DNA of 64,000 nt from Camellia lanceoleosa (lineage: Eukaryota > Streptophyta > Magnoliopsida > Ericales > Theaceae), in contig CM045763.1 of the NCBI GenBank assembly GCA_025200525.1, forward strand, positions 65,173,018-65,237,017, in the 5' to 3' direction. This document shows positions 12,801-24,590 of this stretch, piece after piece. The position numbers and the translations under genes were made by a program. Numbering within the stretch: position 1 is the first letter of the stretch; every line of letters begins with the position of its first letter. Below the pieces are notes generated by a model, which did no database searches, was not told the DNA's origin, and was given only the letters and a program-made list of their open reading frames with translations.

Positions 12801-13240
12801 GTCCTATCAGGGACGACCTGGTCATACAATTCCTCCCACTTTGGTCTCATTGTGGGCTAGTAGCGATGGGGTCGGTTCACCCTCCAGCTTCCCCAATTAG
12901 GACCAACTTCATAAAAGGAGATAATGATCTTCTAGACGTAGATACAGAGTTGGAATCTCAGTGGGAATCTCCCTAAAAATGGGCCCAAGCACATACTCTT
13001 GTTGCTCATGACGACGAGGAATGAAGATGCGTCCGTCAATGGCACTTTTCTCATCAGCCTTGTACTTCTCACACTCCTCATCAATGATCCTTTTCAAGGC
13101 TACGGATGGACTTGCACGCTCCACAACCGGTACTTTCAAGGAAGAAAAGGCTATTGATAGAGAGTCTTCTCAGAAGATGAAGTTGGGAAAGAGAGTAAAG
13201 GGAAAGAGAAAGCCAACAGAGGATGAAGGGTTTGTGTGTT
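9888..13240 (-). pseudogene. Antisense extra ORF of element B with plant mobile domain (PMD), decayed
   Basis: Several minus-strand ORFs line up as one antisense gene, probably with introns. At 13139-12909 and 12850-12500 lies a PMD-like N-terminal part: a Trp-rich entry (GSWRVNRPHRY), then FFWNSTFNFFQFRCGMM and EICHLLGLSP, as in PF10536. 12349 to 11714 continues the domain (FWILQLWLFAYF). A Ser/Thr/Pro/Lys-rich linker follows (11710 to 10343) and a C-terminal coiled coil ends at 9888 (LLEKKAQLEEELSAVNQALD). Stops and frameshifts occur, for example a TAG near 12862 where a Trp is expected. PMD proteins occur as host regulators (MAIN/MAIL1) and inside gypsy and MULE elements. The position antisense and 3' to integrase supports an element-borne ORF. 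Exon limits are approximate. Confidence 0.65.
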
Positions 13241-13312
13241 AAACGACCAAGTGGATTGGGAGCAAAATAAAAGAGTTTTTAAACCTTTCTGTCTGAAAAA
13301 AAACACCCAATC

Positions 13313-13320
13313 ATTTTATA
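13313..13320 (-). promoter_or_regulatory. Putative TATA box for the antisense PMD ORF
   Basis: The minus strand reads CATATAAAATG about 75 bp upstream of the open frame that leads into the PMD ORF. The spacing fits a short leader. It is inferred from sequence alone. Confidence 0.4.
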
Positions 13321-13329
13321 TGGGCGGAA

Positions 13330-14459
13330 TTCGTAAAGAAGTATTAAACGTACGCGTGCAAAAAAATTTCCCTCAAAGTCGATAGTTATGGAGGGAAGTG
13401 TATCTCAAAACCTAATGTTAGCTTCGAAATAAGCTATTTGGCTTCGAAGCCAAGTTTTGGCACCTAAATCAACTGACAAATGGCTTCGAAAGCAAGAAGT
13501 CGACTTCAAGGGACATTCCACACCTAAGGGTGCAGGAATACTTAGGTATTTGTTTACTTCAAAGGGATTAAAGACCAGTTTTTTAGGTTTCTTGATGAAA
13601 GTAAAATTCTTCGAAGCAAAATTTGAAATACCTTACAGCTAGAATTTGTTTGGTTTAGGTTTTAAACCAATAGTTGGTTTGGTAGTACACAGAAGAAATC
13701 ACTTTTGTAGAATAAAACAATACAGTCCTTAAAAGAGGTTTCCACATGTTGGAAAGTATAGACTATTTGTTCGAAACAAAATTAGTTGATTCAAAATCAC
13801 TTGCTTGTATTAACCTTATGTTGGGGAATTGGACATGATCAAATGAAGTTTCGAAGGGCAAAATTGGTAAATTCGAAGCTTTGATTCTGAAAGGAAACCG
13901 ACAAAAGTTGTCAATTACATTCCACATGTTGGAAAAGTTCAAATTGGACTTCCAATATTTCATTGGATGTGTTTAAATTAAGTTTCAAAGGACAAAGTTG
14001 GTTAATTCAAAGCTAATAGCTGAAGAATTATGTTAATCCTAGAATTGGTATGTAGGGCAATAATTGTTTTCTTAAAAACAAAATTTCACACTGCGGAAGA
14101 GTTTGAGTTAGGATTTGAGTTTGAAGATTTCACATCAACCATACAATTAAGTTTACAATTGAAGTGGTAAATCAGAGTTTGACAAATGAAATTCGGAAAG
14201 CCTAGTTTTATTGATAAGTGTTGTTTACACCGGGATTCATTTGATTACATTCTCAATTTCATAGAAATATGGAATGGACAAAGTTACAAGATCATGGAAT
14301 TTAGTCCAACAAAATTCAATAAATGAATACTCTTTTCCTACTCTATCCTATATCATGTCCAGATTTGGTTTATCTAATTGGTAAGCCCTTAATTGAGAAG
14401 TGAGTTATTGGGCCTTCACTTTGAATTCTATCTATTTTAGGGCTTTATCTGTGGCGTCC
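13330..14459. other. Non-coding spacer of element B with a diverged internal duplication
   Basis: No gene is seen. Two diverged direct copies lie at about 13740-13890 and 13918-14030, sharing CCACATGTTGGAA and an AAGTTTC(G/A)AAGG(G/A)CAAA block. TTCGAA is frequent through the region. Confidence 0.5.
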
Positions 14460-14853
14460 ATCTCCTTTTCTTTATGCATTTCGTTCATTGCAACATCCTC
14501 CCCATGCTCAAAAACCTGGCTGCTGAAGGCCTTATATTCATCAAGGAGGTTCTCTGCCTCATACTGAACCTGAATTCGAGCAGAGAAGGCTTCATCCAGA
14601 ACTTCACTGGTAATGGAAGCCTAGAAGTGCCAGTTGAGCAAGAGAGAAAGTTGGTCTAAAAAGGTATAAAGCTCTATTTGGGCCACAGGGTTGAGAAGAT
14701 GACTTCGAGACATAATGTCACAAGCCCATAGAAAGTTTTTGTGGGGAATGTCATCTCGAAGGACTTTAAAGGATAAATGGAAAAAAGCAGCAAGCAAGGT
14801 CTGAGCCCTAAATTACTGATAAGGAGTTGGAGACACTGGGGCCTGGTAGGGGG

Positions 14854-17800
14854 TGTAGACGTCCCCAAACGTCCCAGGAGGGAATCCCGTTTTGTTCATT
14901 GGGCTCACTACAGTTCATGACTCAATGTCACAGTCTTGTATCTAATCTCGCAGAGTACAATGCAAGACCGATGAATCATCAAAGAGTCCAAATCCAGCAA
15001 ATCGTTTTTGAAAACAGATTTTTTTGAAAGAAGTGCCAAACATGGACTGCTTTGCCAGATACAGAGTCGCCACCTAAATATTTATTTTGGGGAAATTTAG
15101 GAAACCCTGACTCGTTGCCTAAGGCCACGTGTCTGTCATCACCAAAGTTGTCTCGGCTCGGGAACTTGGGTACGATTGGGGAAGGTCACTTCGTGAGCAC
15201 CCCCGCTCGCCCGATCAAAGATCAGCCTCTACTAACCATGATATCGAGTTTTGAAAACAATATGAGCTCTTATTCCGGTTATTAGTCTAGAATTACTATG
15301 TGATGCGCACAGTGTACAAGTATAGACTGGATTGCCTAATTTGGAACAAATCATCGCATATCCGTTTGTTTTGAAAATGGATTGAAGTTTGCTACTCGCA
15401 AGTAGGCTAAAACACGGGTTTCGACGAATTATTCCAACTCAAGCAACCCAACCTTCACCCACAGGCATTCAGGCAGTTATATCACATAAGCACATAGCCA
15501 CATGGTAAGCATGCTATCATGACAGTCTCTCACACGCATGCAAGGATGCTAAAGCATAAACACTCATTGAGTACTTCAAGCCAAAATAGCAAGAAGCTAA
15601 TTAGAAATCATGCATGAATCCTAACTATGCTAAAATGCCTAATGCAACACATGCAAAAATGCAACTAAGATAGGCTCGGCTATTCTAAAATGGCATATGA
15701 AATGCAACAACTGATACATGTATTCAACTTGGAATTGAAATACAATGTAGTTAGCATGATGCGCCGAGCCCGGTGCATGCAAGACAAATGAATGGATGCA
15801 AACATGCGAGCATATAGATGCTAATTGAAACGTGCCCTAAACTAACCATCATAAGCTGGTAAATAAAAGGGAGAAAGACGTGGGATTGGAAGACATACAT
15901 CACACACACGCACGCTTATTACAACATTGCCCTCCTCGGAGGGTCTGAATAAATAATACACAACCGAATGAATAACGAATCACAGCTAATTATTACATAA
16001 CCCTAATTAATTAACAAATTAACTAAGATAAATAAGCTAGCATGCAAATTAAACAAAAACAGACTGCCTCAGCTCTGTTCCGAATGATAGGGATGCATGC
16101 ATGCTCGAGTCGCCTTGTCGGGAAATCCATCAGGATGCCCCGATTTGCCTCTGTTTGCAATCGATCCCTAACACCGCATAAAGCTCCGAAGATCGGCCGA
16201 CCGCTTTTGTCAGCTTTGGTTTCGGTTTCAACAGAGAGCAAGAAAGGGGCATGGCAAAGTATTTTCAACATATGTATGCATGACCACTCTCCCCGTCATT
16301 GCATGAGCTCTAGGGAGTGTAGTCCTCGATCCTCGTGCCATCAATCACGCATCTCGATGCATGATGGCCGAGGAGTCGAATTGCACGACTCAATATGAAA
16401 TGGATGCACAAATAGACGCCTAAAGCCAACAACTCTATCATGGATAGTCAAGAGTGTCGATGACCGGGAATTGAAGCACGTTTCGTCACTTTGAGTACGA
16501 AACGTCCCTCGTTTCCCGTGTTTGGACTAAACCCTACTCCAAACACAATGCAATATACATGGCATGCGCGATGCGACTCGGACTATGCAACTTAAATGCA
16601 ATGTGACTAAATGAAGCAAACATGTAGAAAATGACATGCAAACATGCTACTAGCATACACAATGCTATGAACTACATGGCATACTCGATGCAAGACACCT
16701 TATGCAACAATATGACAACATATGATTAGCATACACAATGCGAATATCAAATGGCATACTCGATGCAACGAACTACATGGCATGCACAATGCTATGACTA
16801 GAATGGCATACACAATGCAAGATGGACTTAAACCAAGATGGGTGAGCCTCAGCCACACCCAAATCAGTGGCCATACATGATGGAATGAAAGGTAGGAACA
16901 CTCATGCAAATATGCCCGATGCAAGGGACCAAACCTAAGGCATCAAATGCCACTCTACCAAAGCATGGCAAGGGATGAAACATGGCATTCAATCATACAT
17001 TTTTCAGCTCTGAAATGATATGCAAGATGGTCCCGAATCATGCAAATATGTCACACAATGCATGCTAGATGGCCCGAATATCGAAACTAGTGAAGTGCGT
17101 TACACTAGAGGTACACAAAGCAATGCACAAATGGAAAAATCAGCCCCAAACAGGCCCTAGGTAGGTCCAAGACAGTGGGAAAATGGCCTAAAAAGATGGC
17201 TCAACATGCATAAAAATGAAGCTCATGCAATGGTCCAAAAACGAGCCAAACTAGCACGACTCTCAAACGCATTTAAAGAGTAGAAAACATGGGAATATGG
17301 CATACATGAAAGCTCTGAAATATGATGCACAATGGTTCTAAAATATGGAAACACCTTAACATAAGCATGCAATAGGCCCCAAAACACAAAGCTAGGCAAG
17401 AGTATTGAACTACAACCATGCATAGCAAGCATCATTCGACCATAAAGCATAAAAAAAGAGCTAAGGCAGTCCAAAACATGTACAAAATCAGTTTAAGGCA
17501 TGGCCAAAAAGTGCTAGATTCATAGACCAAAATAGCATGCAATACAAGCTAGTGAACAAGGTTTACACTACAAGTATATGGAGCATTCAAGAGGTCACTA
17601 AACCAGAAAAATTTAGAGGTATGACATGCCAAATAAACCCCAAAAACCCACTGAAACATGGTCTATGCATGCAAAAATGATAGGCCCCTTTGATAGGCCA
17701 TGAAGAGGGTTGTTCTACACATGCAAGATGGACACCCAACATGACAAAACCACCTCTGGACAGAGGTTATGCAGGCCCTAAAACTCATTGAAAAGGGACT

Positions 17801-19427
17801 AAAATGAGGCTAGGAAGCATGCAAGTATAGGCTCCTTTGATATGCTATGAAGAGGGTTATTCTACACGTGCAAGGGGGACACCTAATATGGAAAAAAAAA
17901 AGCTCTAGAAAGGGCTCATTCAGGTCCTAAAACTCACCAAAAATGGCCTGAAACATGGCTTGGAAGCATGCACACATGGGCTCCCTTGTTAGGCCAAATA
18001 TGCTAGAAAACAAAACAAGGGGTGAGAGGGTCACCCCTCTCTGATTTTGGTACTCAAAAACACATAATAACCACTGAAAATCCGCTGGATTTCAGTGGTC
18101 AAAAGGGCCAACAAAGCCCAACACAGGCCCTAATGCATGGCTCAAAACAAAGGGAAATGAAGCATGCAAGGGGGTAGACGGCCCCCAACAGAAAAATGGT
18201 CTTAAAAAAACATGTTAAGAAGCTCAAAATAATACTTTTTTCAGTTTATGACAAAGCTCAAATATGCTTGCAAACTAGGCTAAGAGATGAAGCAAAATAA
18301 AGACCAAAAGAGGGAAAGAAGTGTTACCCTTGAAGTTCAGTAACTCCAGCAGCTTTGAGGCCAAAAAATCAGACCTTAGGACCTCTCAAGACCTTCCAAG
18401 AAGCTTAGGTTGATGTTGGAGGTGTTGGGCTAAGAGGTGTAGTGTGAATATGCAAGAACTATGGACTTTTGGACACAAGATAGAGAGATATAGAGGGAAG
18501 TATATGCATAAGCTTAAACCAATTTTCTGAACCCTTGCAAGGGAATATGAGCCTTCCCTTTATAGAGCCAAAGGTTTAAAGCTTCTTCAAGAAGCTTAAA
18601 ACCAAGGTTAAACATCCTCCATACACGTGTATGGAGGATGCAATCTGTGGCTTCCAGCTGGCACAACTGGCACCAACTCAATGAGACAGAAAATGAGAAA
18701 GCTGGCCGACCAGTTCAGGTGGTCGGTTGGTTCCTAGGGTGGTCTCCACACTCAAAACAAGCAAGTGGTGTGGTGGGAGACCTACAAATGTGGCTCAAAA
18801 ATCAAGGAGACCAGCTTCCTGACAAGAAAACCAGCCGGTGGGAGAAGAGGTGGTCTCCAAGAGAAAAGGTGGTCTCCCACCCTTGTATCACCTTCCAAAC
18901 AATGAATATAGGATCTATACCAAAAATGAACCAAGACGGATGCAAAACGCGGGTTCCGGGGCCAAAACGCGCAGCCGGGTGCCTTGAAAACTGACTATTA
19001 AGCATCGAAAGTGGCGTGCGACCATGAAGGTGGTCTACTGGGCCACAGTGTCCCTCTAGAGAGAGGAAACAAGGTGTGTGCCAAAAATCGGAGCAAACAG
19101 AGAAAGTTAAGCGGTCCCGAACCAAGGCACATGGCCGACGGCTTCGAAAACCAAAAACTGGTCTCCAAATGGGAAAAGCGGCCTATGACCACGAAACGTA
19201 GCCTACGGCCACTGAGAGATGGTCTACGAGACCTCTCCCTCCCTTCGGGAAGAGAAAATAGAACTTGGTTCGCAAATCGAGGCAAAGCACAAGAGAGTTC
19301 CGAAGTCCAGAGGCAAGGCTCTCAGCCGAGACTCCGAAACCTCAGAACGAGCACAACATGCACAATTACCGAGTGCTCAATTGATGACGTCTGAGTCTTA
19401 AGGTCGGTCAAAAATGGGGTGTCTACA
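14854..19427 (-). mobile_element. Solo LTR (4.57 kb) of the element A family
   Basis: It starts TGTAGACGTC at 14854 and ends GGGGTGTCTACA at 19427, with the same termini and internal layout as the element A LTR. No internal region adjoins it. Flanks are GGGGG at 14849-14853 and GGGGG at 19428-19432, a 5 bp target-site duplication. Removing it restores an open antisense frame of element B. The LTR-rich interior holds no gene. Runs such as CATGCAATGC are frequent in its middle part. Confidence 0.88.
18558..18564 (-). promoter_or_regulatory. TATA box of the solo LTR
   Basis: The minus strand reads CTCTATAAAGGGAAGG, at a place matching the TATA motifs of the other two LTRs of the family. Confidence 0.55.
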
Positions 19428-20333
19428 GGGGGTGAAGTATTGGCCCTCAGAGAAAATGAGTCTCAATTCATCAGTCTAATTTGGATTGGAAGGCAAAGGA
19501 GGAGCAGTCAGAGGTTCCTTGATCGAATCTAGGAATTCAGGTCTGGCTACACATTCTAGCCAATCGAAGGTATAAAGTTTTGCTTTTTTAGCTAAAAGCG
19601 CAGGACTGATCCCTAAAGCTTCATCAGGACGTTGGACACTTCGAACCATCCGAGATGGCAATGTAGAAGTATACCATGCTGAAAGCAGATTGTCCTCAAG
19701 ACTGCATATACGGTCAATAGGAATATGTGGATATACTATAGAACTGCGCTTGGAAGGATAGATTTCAAGAGGGTCATCGAATTTTGGGAATCGGTGATGA
19801 ATACGTTCCCTCGTCTGAGGTTGGGTAGAAATAGGCCAAGTTCCCTAGCCAGAGGTCGTAGAAGAAGAAGAAGCAGTAGCCTCATCCCATGCGAAAGGCT
19901 TTGTTGCAGAAGAAGAGCTTCCGATGTCCATGATTGTAAATTTGTGTTCCAAAGAATCATAAGCAGTAGGTTCTTGATTCGAAGGTCGGTGATTTGCGAA
20001 AGCTTCCATAACTTGTATAAATGGGGTTGGATAAATGTGGCTAATCAATGCATGAAGGTTCTTTCGAGGATGAACAACATCATCAAATAACTCTTCGTAT
20101 GCTTGATCAATGTAAGAAAAGACTTGCTTAGCCATGAAAGATGTACCACTCTTTTCGAATACTGAGATAGTGGGAGTGTTCAAGGGTTAGAAGAGAATTT
20201 AATGCAAATGTTTCATTGATGAATGATGGTTGCATTTCTGAAAAGTGCAAAACCCATGCACGTTCTAAGATGTGGGTAAAATACCTTAATCCACTAATAT
20301 CACCAAGCTTTGGGTATATTAGTGCGGGGGTAA

Positions 20334-21128
20334 TGTTGGCTACATATTTTCTATAAGCTAATCACAATTCGACACGTGGCAGGATGAGGGCAATACGAGA
20401 AGACAATTTAAATCTTTAATCGTAATCACACACATGGCAGTTAGTATTGGTTATTGTAGATCTGCATAGCATTGGATCAGCAAAAAAATGCAAAATAACA
20501 TGGCTTCAACGGTTACTCATATTTAAATTCAAAATCATGAGGGAAACCTAACTGCAGCCATGGCATAGTGGAGCTAATTGTAAGGAAACATGATTAGTGA
20601 TCATGGGGAAATGATTCGACGGTTAGATACACATTTCGATGATTGTCATTGAGAAGTATAAATAGTAGAGAAGGCCCCAGAAAGAGCCCCCAGACTCAGA
20701 TCCAAAAAACCAGTTTTATCTACTTTATTTTCCTTTCAGTTTTTACATTTCTTGTTCTTTACATTTCTGTACTTCAAATTCCTGCACTGCACTTCGTTCA
20801 TAGGAGTAGTTTCAAGCAGTTTGTTGCTGTAAACCTCTACGAGGCTAATTTGGATCTTTGTAAGTCTTCCATTTTGCTTAATGAAATATTACAATTGTTC
20901 TTCATATTAATCGTTGTTTGCTTAATTCTTCTAAATAAAGCCACCAATAAAAGTCCTCTTCATTGAGGCTGAAAGAACTAAAATATAATCGTCTGATAAT
21001 TGGTTGGCATTTAATATTTTGTAATGACTGATTGATCATTGCTGGCACGCTCAAAATTACAATAATAACCTTCGAAAGCCAAAAAGCCAAGAATTACTCT
21101 CTAATGAAACTAACTCTAATTCTCTCAT
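20334..21128 (+). repeat. 3' LTR of element B (right end uncertain)
   Basis: The LTR start TGTTGGCTAC follows a G-rich purine tract (AGTGCGGGGG, 20321-20330) by three bases. A TATA box lies at 20657-20664 and a possible poly(A) signal AATAAAG near 20934. The right end is somewhere between about 21045 and 21128, before Helitron coding sequence begins. I could not fix it because the partner LTR is outside the window. Confidence 0.55.
20657..20664 (+). promoter_or_regulatory. TATA box of element B LTR
   Basis: AGTATAAATAGTAGAG lies 320 bp inside the LTR, in the U3 position expected for Pol II initiation near 20690. Confidence 0.6.
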
Positions 21129-22485
21129 TCGATAAATAGGATATGAATCATTTCCAAGTGTAGTGATTGGAAAAAATGGTTTTGGAAAACGTTTTTTGCA
21201 CAGACCATTTGTCATACATGCTGATTGTTGATTGTACATTCCACATGGGCCATGTATCATGTGTTTTAGAATTGCACTGTATAATGCAAGCTCTAATCTC
21301 TTGTCTGGAATTTCAACTCTGACAATGTTATCATAATTGTCAGGAGCATGCAATTTGTCATTTTCATCTAAGATAACAACCATGTGCGCATGTTGTAGGC
21401 CTCTTTTTTGGTATTCGATAACATATGCGTATGCTAGAACTTTTCCGAGTACATGTTTTGTTAGAATGTCAGTCTTCATCTCCTCAAATTTTGAATGAAA
21501 TATTCTTGTCAACAAATCAGGGCGATCATGTGGTGATTGTCAAGGTAACAACTCAGCTTTAATTTCAGGCCAATTTGGATTGCAGGTTAGTAACGAAAAG
21601 ATCAGGCTTTCCATACTTTTGGACCAAGGCCATTGCATCCTGATATTGTTGATACATGTCTCGTGGGCTACCAACAAGCGACGAATGTAATATTGTTCTA
21701 CGACCAACATTACCTAAAAAATATTTTGATGTAACAGAAATATTATATAAATAACAATAATATGTGTGTGTGTAGTTGTAATACAATAAGTAATAAATTT
21801 TACCTCCATAATTTTCACCAACATGTACTGCATCTAGTAGACCTTGATTAAAAATCCACTTGAATGTCATTTTCATGAGTACATATCCATCTTAATTTGT
21901 GAAACTCAATCTTCAAGTAATTATCTACGACAAAGTGCTGTAAAAGGTGACTTCCTCGAAGAAAAAGAGATTGATCACCAGGGCGAATCTGAGTTGGTAG
22001 TATTTGAATAATTATAAACAATTGAAAGTAAGGAATTTGTATGAAATAATTATAGATTAATAAAAAAGTTTTTTTTTTTTGTGTGTATATATATTATGTT
22101 TATGTCATCACCTGTAGCTTATAAGTGTAGAAATCGCAACATGTTACTTTTTCGCCATCGTTACTTCGAGTATTTACATCCTATCCATATGAGCCATAGG
22201 ATAACGACAGAAGATATTGTAATGGATCATAGTATCCAGCAATATCTGGAATATTTAGGAGGTGACAACTGGTTGATTGAACAATGATATCTCTTGGTCT
22301 TAAATTTCCAGCTTCTTATTCACCTACTAAAACTATAGCAACTTCAGGAGTAGTCGGAAAGTTATATTGGGGCCTATTACATGGCTGCTCTCTGATTTGA
22401 AGTCTGTATTCATGTATATCAGGGCGTTGACTCAACTGGTGAAATGTGTGGACAAATGGATTATAAGCATTTAAGAAAGCCCAAT
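21129..22485 (-). pseudogene. Helitron Rep/helicase gene fragment (Rep part only)
   Basis: The minus strand from about 22485 matches the N-terminal region of plant Helitron helicase proteins: NAFLNAYNPFVHTFHQLSQ, then REQP, DIIVQS, and IPDIAGYYDPLQY. It continues with NVGRRTILHSSLVGSPRDMY and the HUH-type Rep motif GLQHAHMV near 21390, then CKKRFPKPF and SYPIYR. Rep nicks DNA for rolling-circle transposition. A 90 bp intron-like segment with GT...AG ends lies at 21714-21803 and splits GEN from NVGRR. Stops and frame changes are present. The SF1 helicase half and the Helitron termini (TC and CTRR hairpin) are not seen, so this is a truncated relic next to the element B LTR. Confidence 0.82.
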
Positions 22486-23730
22486 CCAAGGCAACGGTAA
22501 CTCAGATTGACAATGGGGATACCTTGCCAATTTCAAAACTGGCCGAGAGCGAGAAGTCCTCATCCGCCGCCGAGAAAAGGCCCACCGAGGCAGAACCATA
22601 TGAATCCAACAGGTCAAAGAGGCTGAGGTCAGAGTCTGTCACAACCTCGGGGTCCCTAAAATCAGATGCCCCCTAGGTCCCTCCAATTACAATCAAGGAT
22701 AAGCCAGTTAGAGCCGGCAACAGCTCGACTAACATCGAAGTCGGTGTTGCCCTCTTTACTTCCTTGCTCCTCCTAAAAGACCTCGAATGCAATGTCGAGG
22801 TCAGCGAATATGAAAACTTCACTCTAATGTTGCAGCATTCTGTACAAGTAAGCCCTTAACACTTGGTACTTTTCATCCTCCGTTTTTCCATACTTAGTAA
22901 AAATTACTAACTTTTGTTTTATCCATTTTTTCTAGGCGATCCAGCACGCCCACTCCTTCGCGATGCAAGCCTTTAACATCAAGAAGGAGTTGGTCAACAA
23001 GACCAAGGAGGCTGCAAGTTTGTTGAAAACTGTTAATAAGGCCGAGGCCAAGATGAAGAGACTAATAGATTAGGCTAAATCAGCCAAATAGGCCCAAGAA
23101 GAGGCCGATGAGAAGGCAGGAGCTGTTGAGGCCATCGCTAACGTTCTCGAGGCTGAAAAGAAAGAGGCCGAAGCGAAGACCGCCGAGGCCCAGGCCGAGC
23201 TCATTGTTGTCTTGGCCACAAAAGAAGCCGAGATCAAAACGGCAGATGAGAAAGTGTATGCCGAGGGGGCAACCGATGTCAAAGAAGACTACAAGAAGCA
23301 AGTGAAGCAGGTATGCAACAAGGGTTTCACCCTTGGTTAGATGGCTGTTTTAAAAGAGTTGGCTATCCTCGAGGATTCTCCTCTCAAGAATGCTAGCAAC
23401 CTCGTCCTATCATTCCCTGCCTCTCCAAGCTAGTCCGAAGACGAAGCCGAGTCCAAGGATCAGGCTGAGGCCAAGAAGAATGAAAAAGCTGCTAGGGCCA
23501 AGTCCCCAACTCTGAATGAGCAAGTCTTGGATTTGACTCAGGATGAGGAGGATGGGGTCTCAAAAAACGTTACCCCTGAGAAGACAACATCCGACGCGCC
23601 TATCGCCAAGAAGAGCATCGACAAGACTCTTCAAGAGATCGATGCCGAGCTCGCGTCTGAGAAAGCTGCTGAGAAGGGCTCACAATTGTCTTCTGAGGCT
23701 GGGACATACCCAACTGTTGGCACCGAGTAG
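22486..23730 (+). pseudogene. Antisense coiled-coil ORF of element C, with intron
   Basis: Exon 1 runs from the truncated left edge to 22847 and reads KLAESEKSSSAAEKRPTEAE, then an acidic and hydrophobic part. A clean GT...AG intron of 88 bp (22848-22935) joins it in frame to exon 2 (22936-23730). Exon 2 is Ala/Glu/Lys-rich with heptad-like spacing (EKKEAEAKTAEAQAELIVV), then EDYKKQVKQVCNKGFTLG, an acidic tail and a stop at 23728. Five in-frame TAG codons interrupt it, several where Gln or Trp would fit. No enzymatic domain is seen. A coiled-coil role in protein contacts is only inferred. It lies antisense and 3' to integrase, where Tat elements carry extra ORFs. The promoter side is cut off. 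Confidence 0.65.
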
Positions 23731-24229
23731 TCCATTTTGATGCTTTTCTTTAATTCTTGTACCTTGTACTTTTTTCCTTACTTTGAAACAATGTTAGCTT
23801 TAATTTGGCTGACGTGCCACCTTTGTAACCCGAACAAGTAATCTTTTTGTCAGGCCGAAGTGCCCTTTTTCTTTTTCTTTTTTTTTCTTTTTTTTTTAAT
23901 GCAAGTACAGCTTCTTCTTGCTTTTACTAAGTGTTTGAATGCTTATCTATCTTGTATGCTTCCATACTTGGAATATTTTATATGTTTTCAAAGTACACTT
24001 TAACTGTGAAATCTCTTCGGGGTAAAATACCTCAGATATATCCACTGACTTGTTTATCTTGGTATTGGTTCAACACTTGAAAACATGAAAGAAAGTTTTC
24101 AGAAGTGTTTATCTAAAACATGCCACTTCACTTTCAGTTACCAAGATTTCTGTCTTTCACTATTTTCCAAATCTTGGTAATATGGTAATCCCGACAAATG
24201 TGCAGATACTTCTTTAGAAATAACTTTAG

Positions 24230-24356
24230 CTTAATTTCAACTTGTAAATTGTTCTTAAAATTTCAACAAGTGTTAAACTAATTTTCTTTTAACATGACAT
24301 CAGTTTAACTTCAACTTGTAAATTTTTCTTAAAATTTCAACAAGTGTTAAACCAAT
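24230..24356. repeat. Tandem duplication, about 70 bp unit
   Basis: Two near-identical blocks share ACTTCAACTTGTAAATT, TTCTTAAAATTTCAACAAG and TGTTAAAC, separated by a few variable bases. Confidence 0.7.
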
Positions 24357-24590
24357 TTTAGCATATAAATTCCAACTTCCAAGCATTATCCTCGAACTCT
24401 CTGCCCCCTAATGTGAACTTAAGTTTCACTTACGTTTACATTAAGTATGTACCTTTGCTCCTATCACCAAGACCAGATTTAAACAGAGACTGGCCAAGGT
24501 TATCAATCTCTGTTTTGTTAATCTAGCTGATATGTACTTAGTGTCCTTCAAAGTTTTCATTCTGTCAACACAACAAACCTAGGTTAATTC

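Larger units (their letters stand above)
14460..20183 (-). pseudogene. Second antisense ORF of element B, split by a solo LTR
   Basis: Minus-strand coding-like sequence runs from 20183 (ORF 20183-19845, 112 aa; then 19661-19476) to 19428. It resumes at 14853 and continues to about 14460, and the solo LTR 14854-19427 occupies the gap. When the LTR and one GGGGG copy are set aside, the frame runs on without a shift. A single stop lies near 19476. I do not recognise a domain. The N-terminal part contains a hydrophobic/acidic block (SYIDQAYEELFDDVVHPRKN) and a Ser-rich tail. It could be the upstream part of the PMD gene or a separate ORF. Confidence 0.5.
8433..21128 (+). mobile_element. Element B: Ty3-gypsy (Tat-type) retrotransposon, 5' part hidden by element A
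   Basis: The plus strand carries the 3' half of a gypsy element: integrase (8433-9673), a block of antisense ORFs (13240 to 9888, and 20183 to 14460 across a solo LTR), a G-rich purine tract (20321-20330) and a 3' LTR starting TGTTGGCTAC at 20334. Its 5' LTR, gag and RT would lie left of element A, beyond the window. Antisense ORFs between integrase and 3' LTR are a known feature of some Tat-lineage elements. The solo LTR 14854-19427 is a later insertion. Confidence 0.7.

Noticed and set aside
18638..19401. Cluster of overlapping ORFs on both strands in the solo LTR (18638-18994, 19011-19394, 19125-18802, 19285-18998)
   Set aside because: They sit in the GC-richer U3 part of the LTR, overlap on opposite strands, and no domain is seen.
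22081..22287. Plus-strand 68-codon ORF
   Set aside because: Shadow of the Helitron Rep coding strand.
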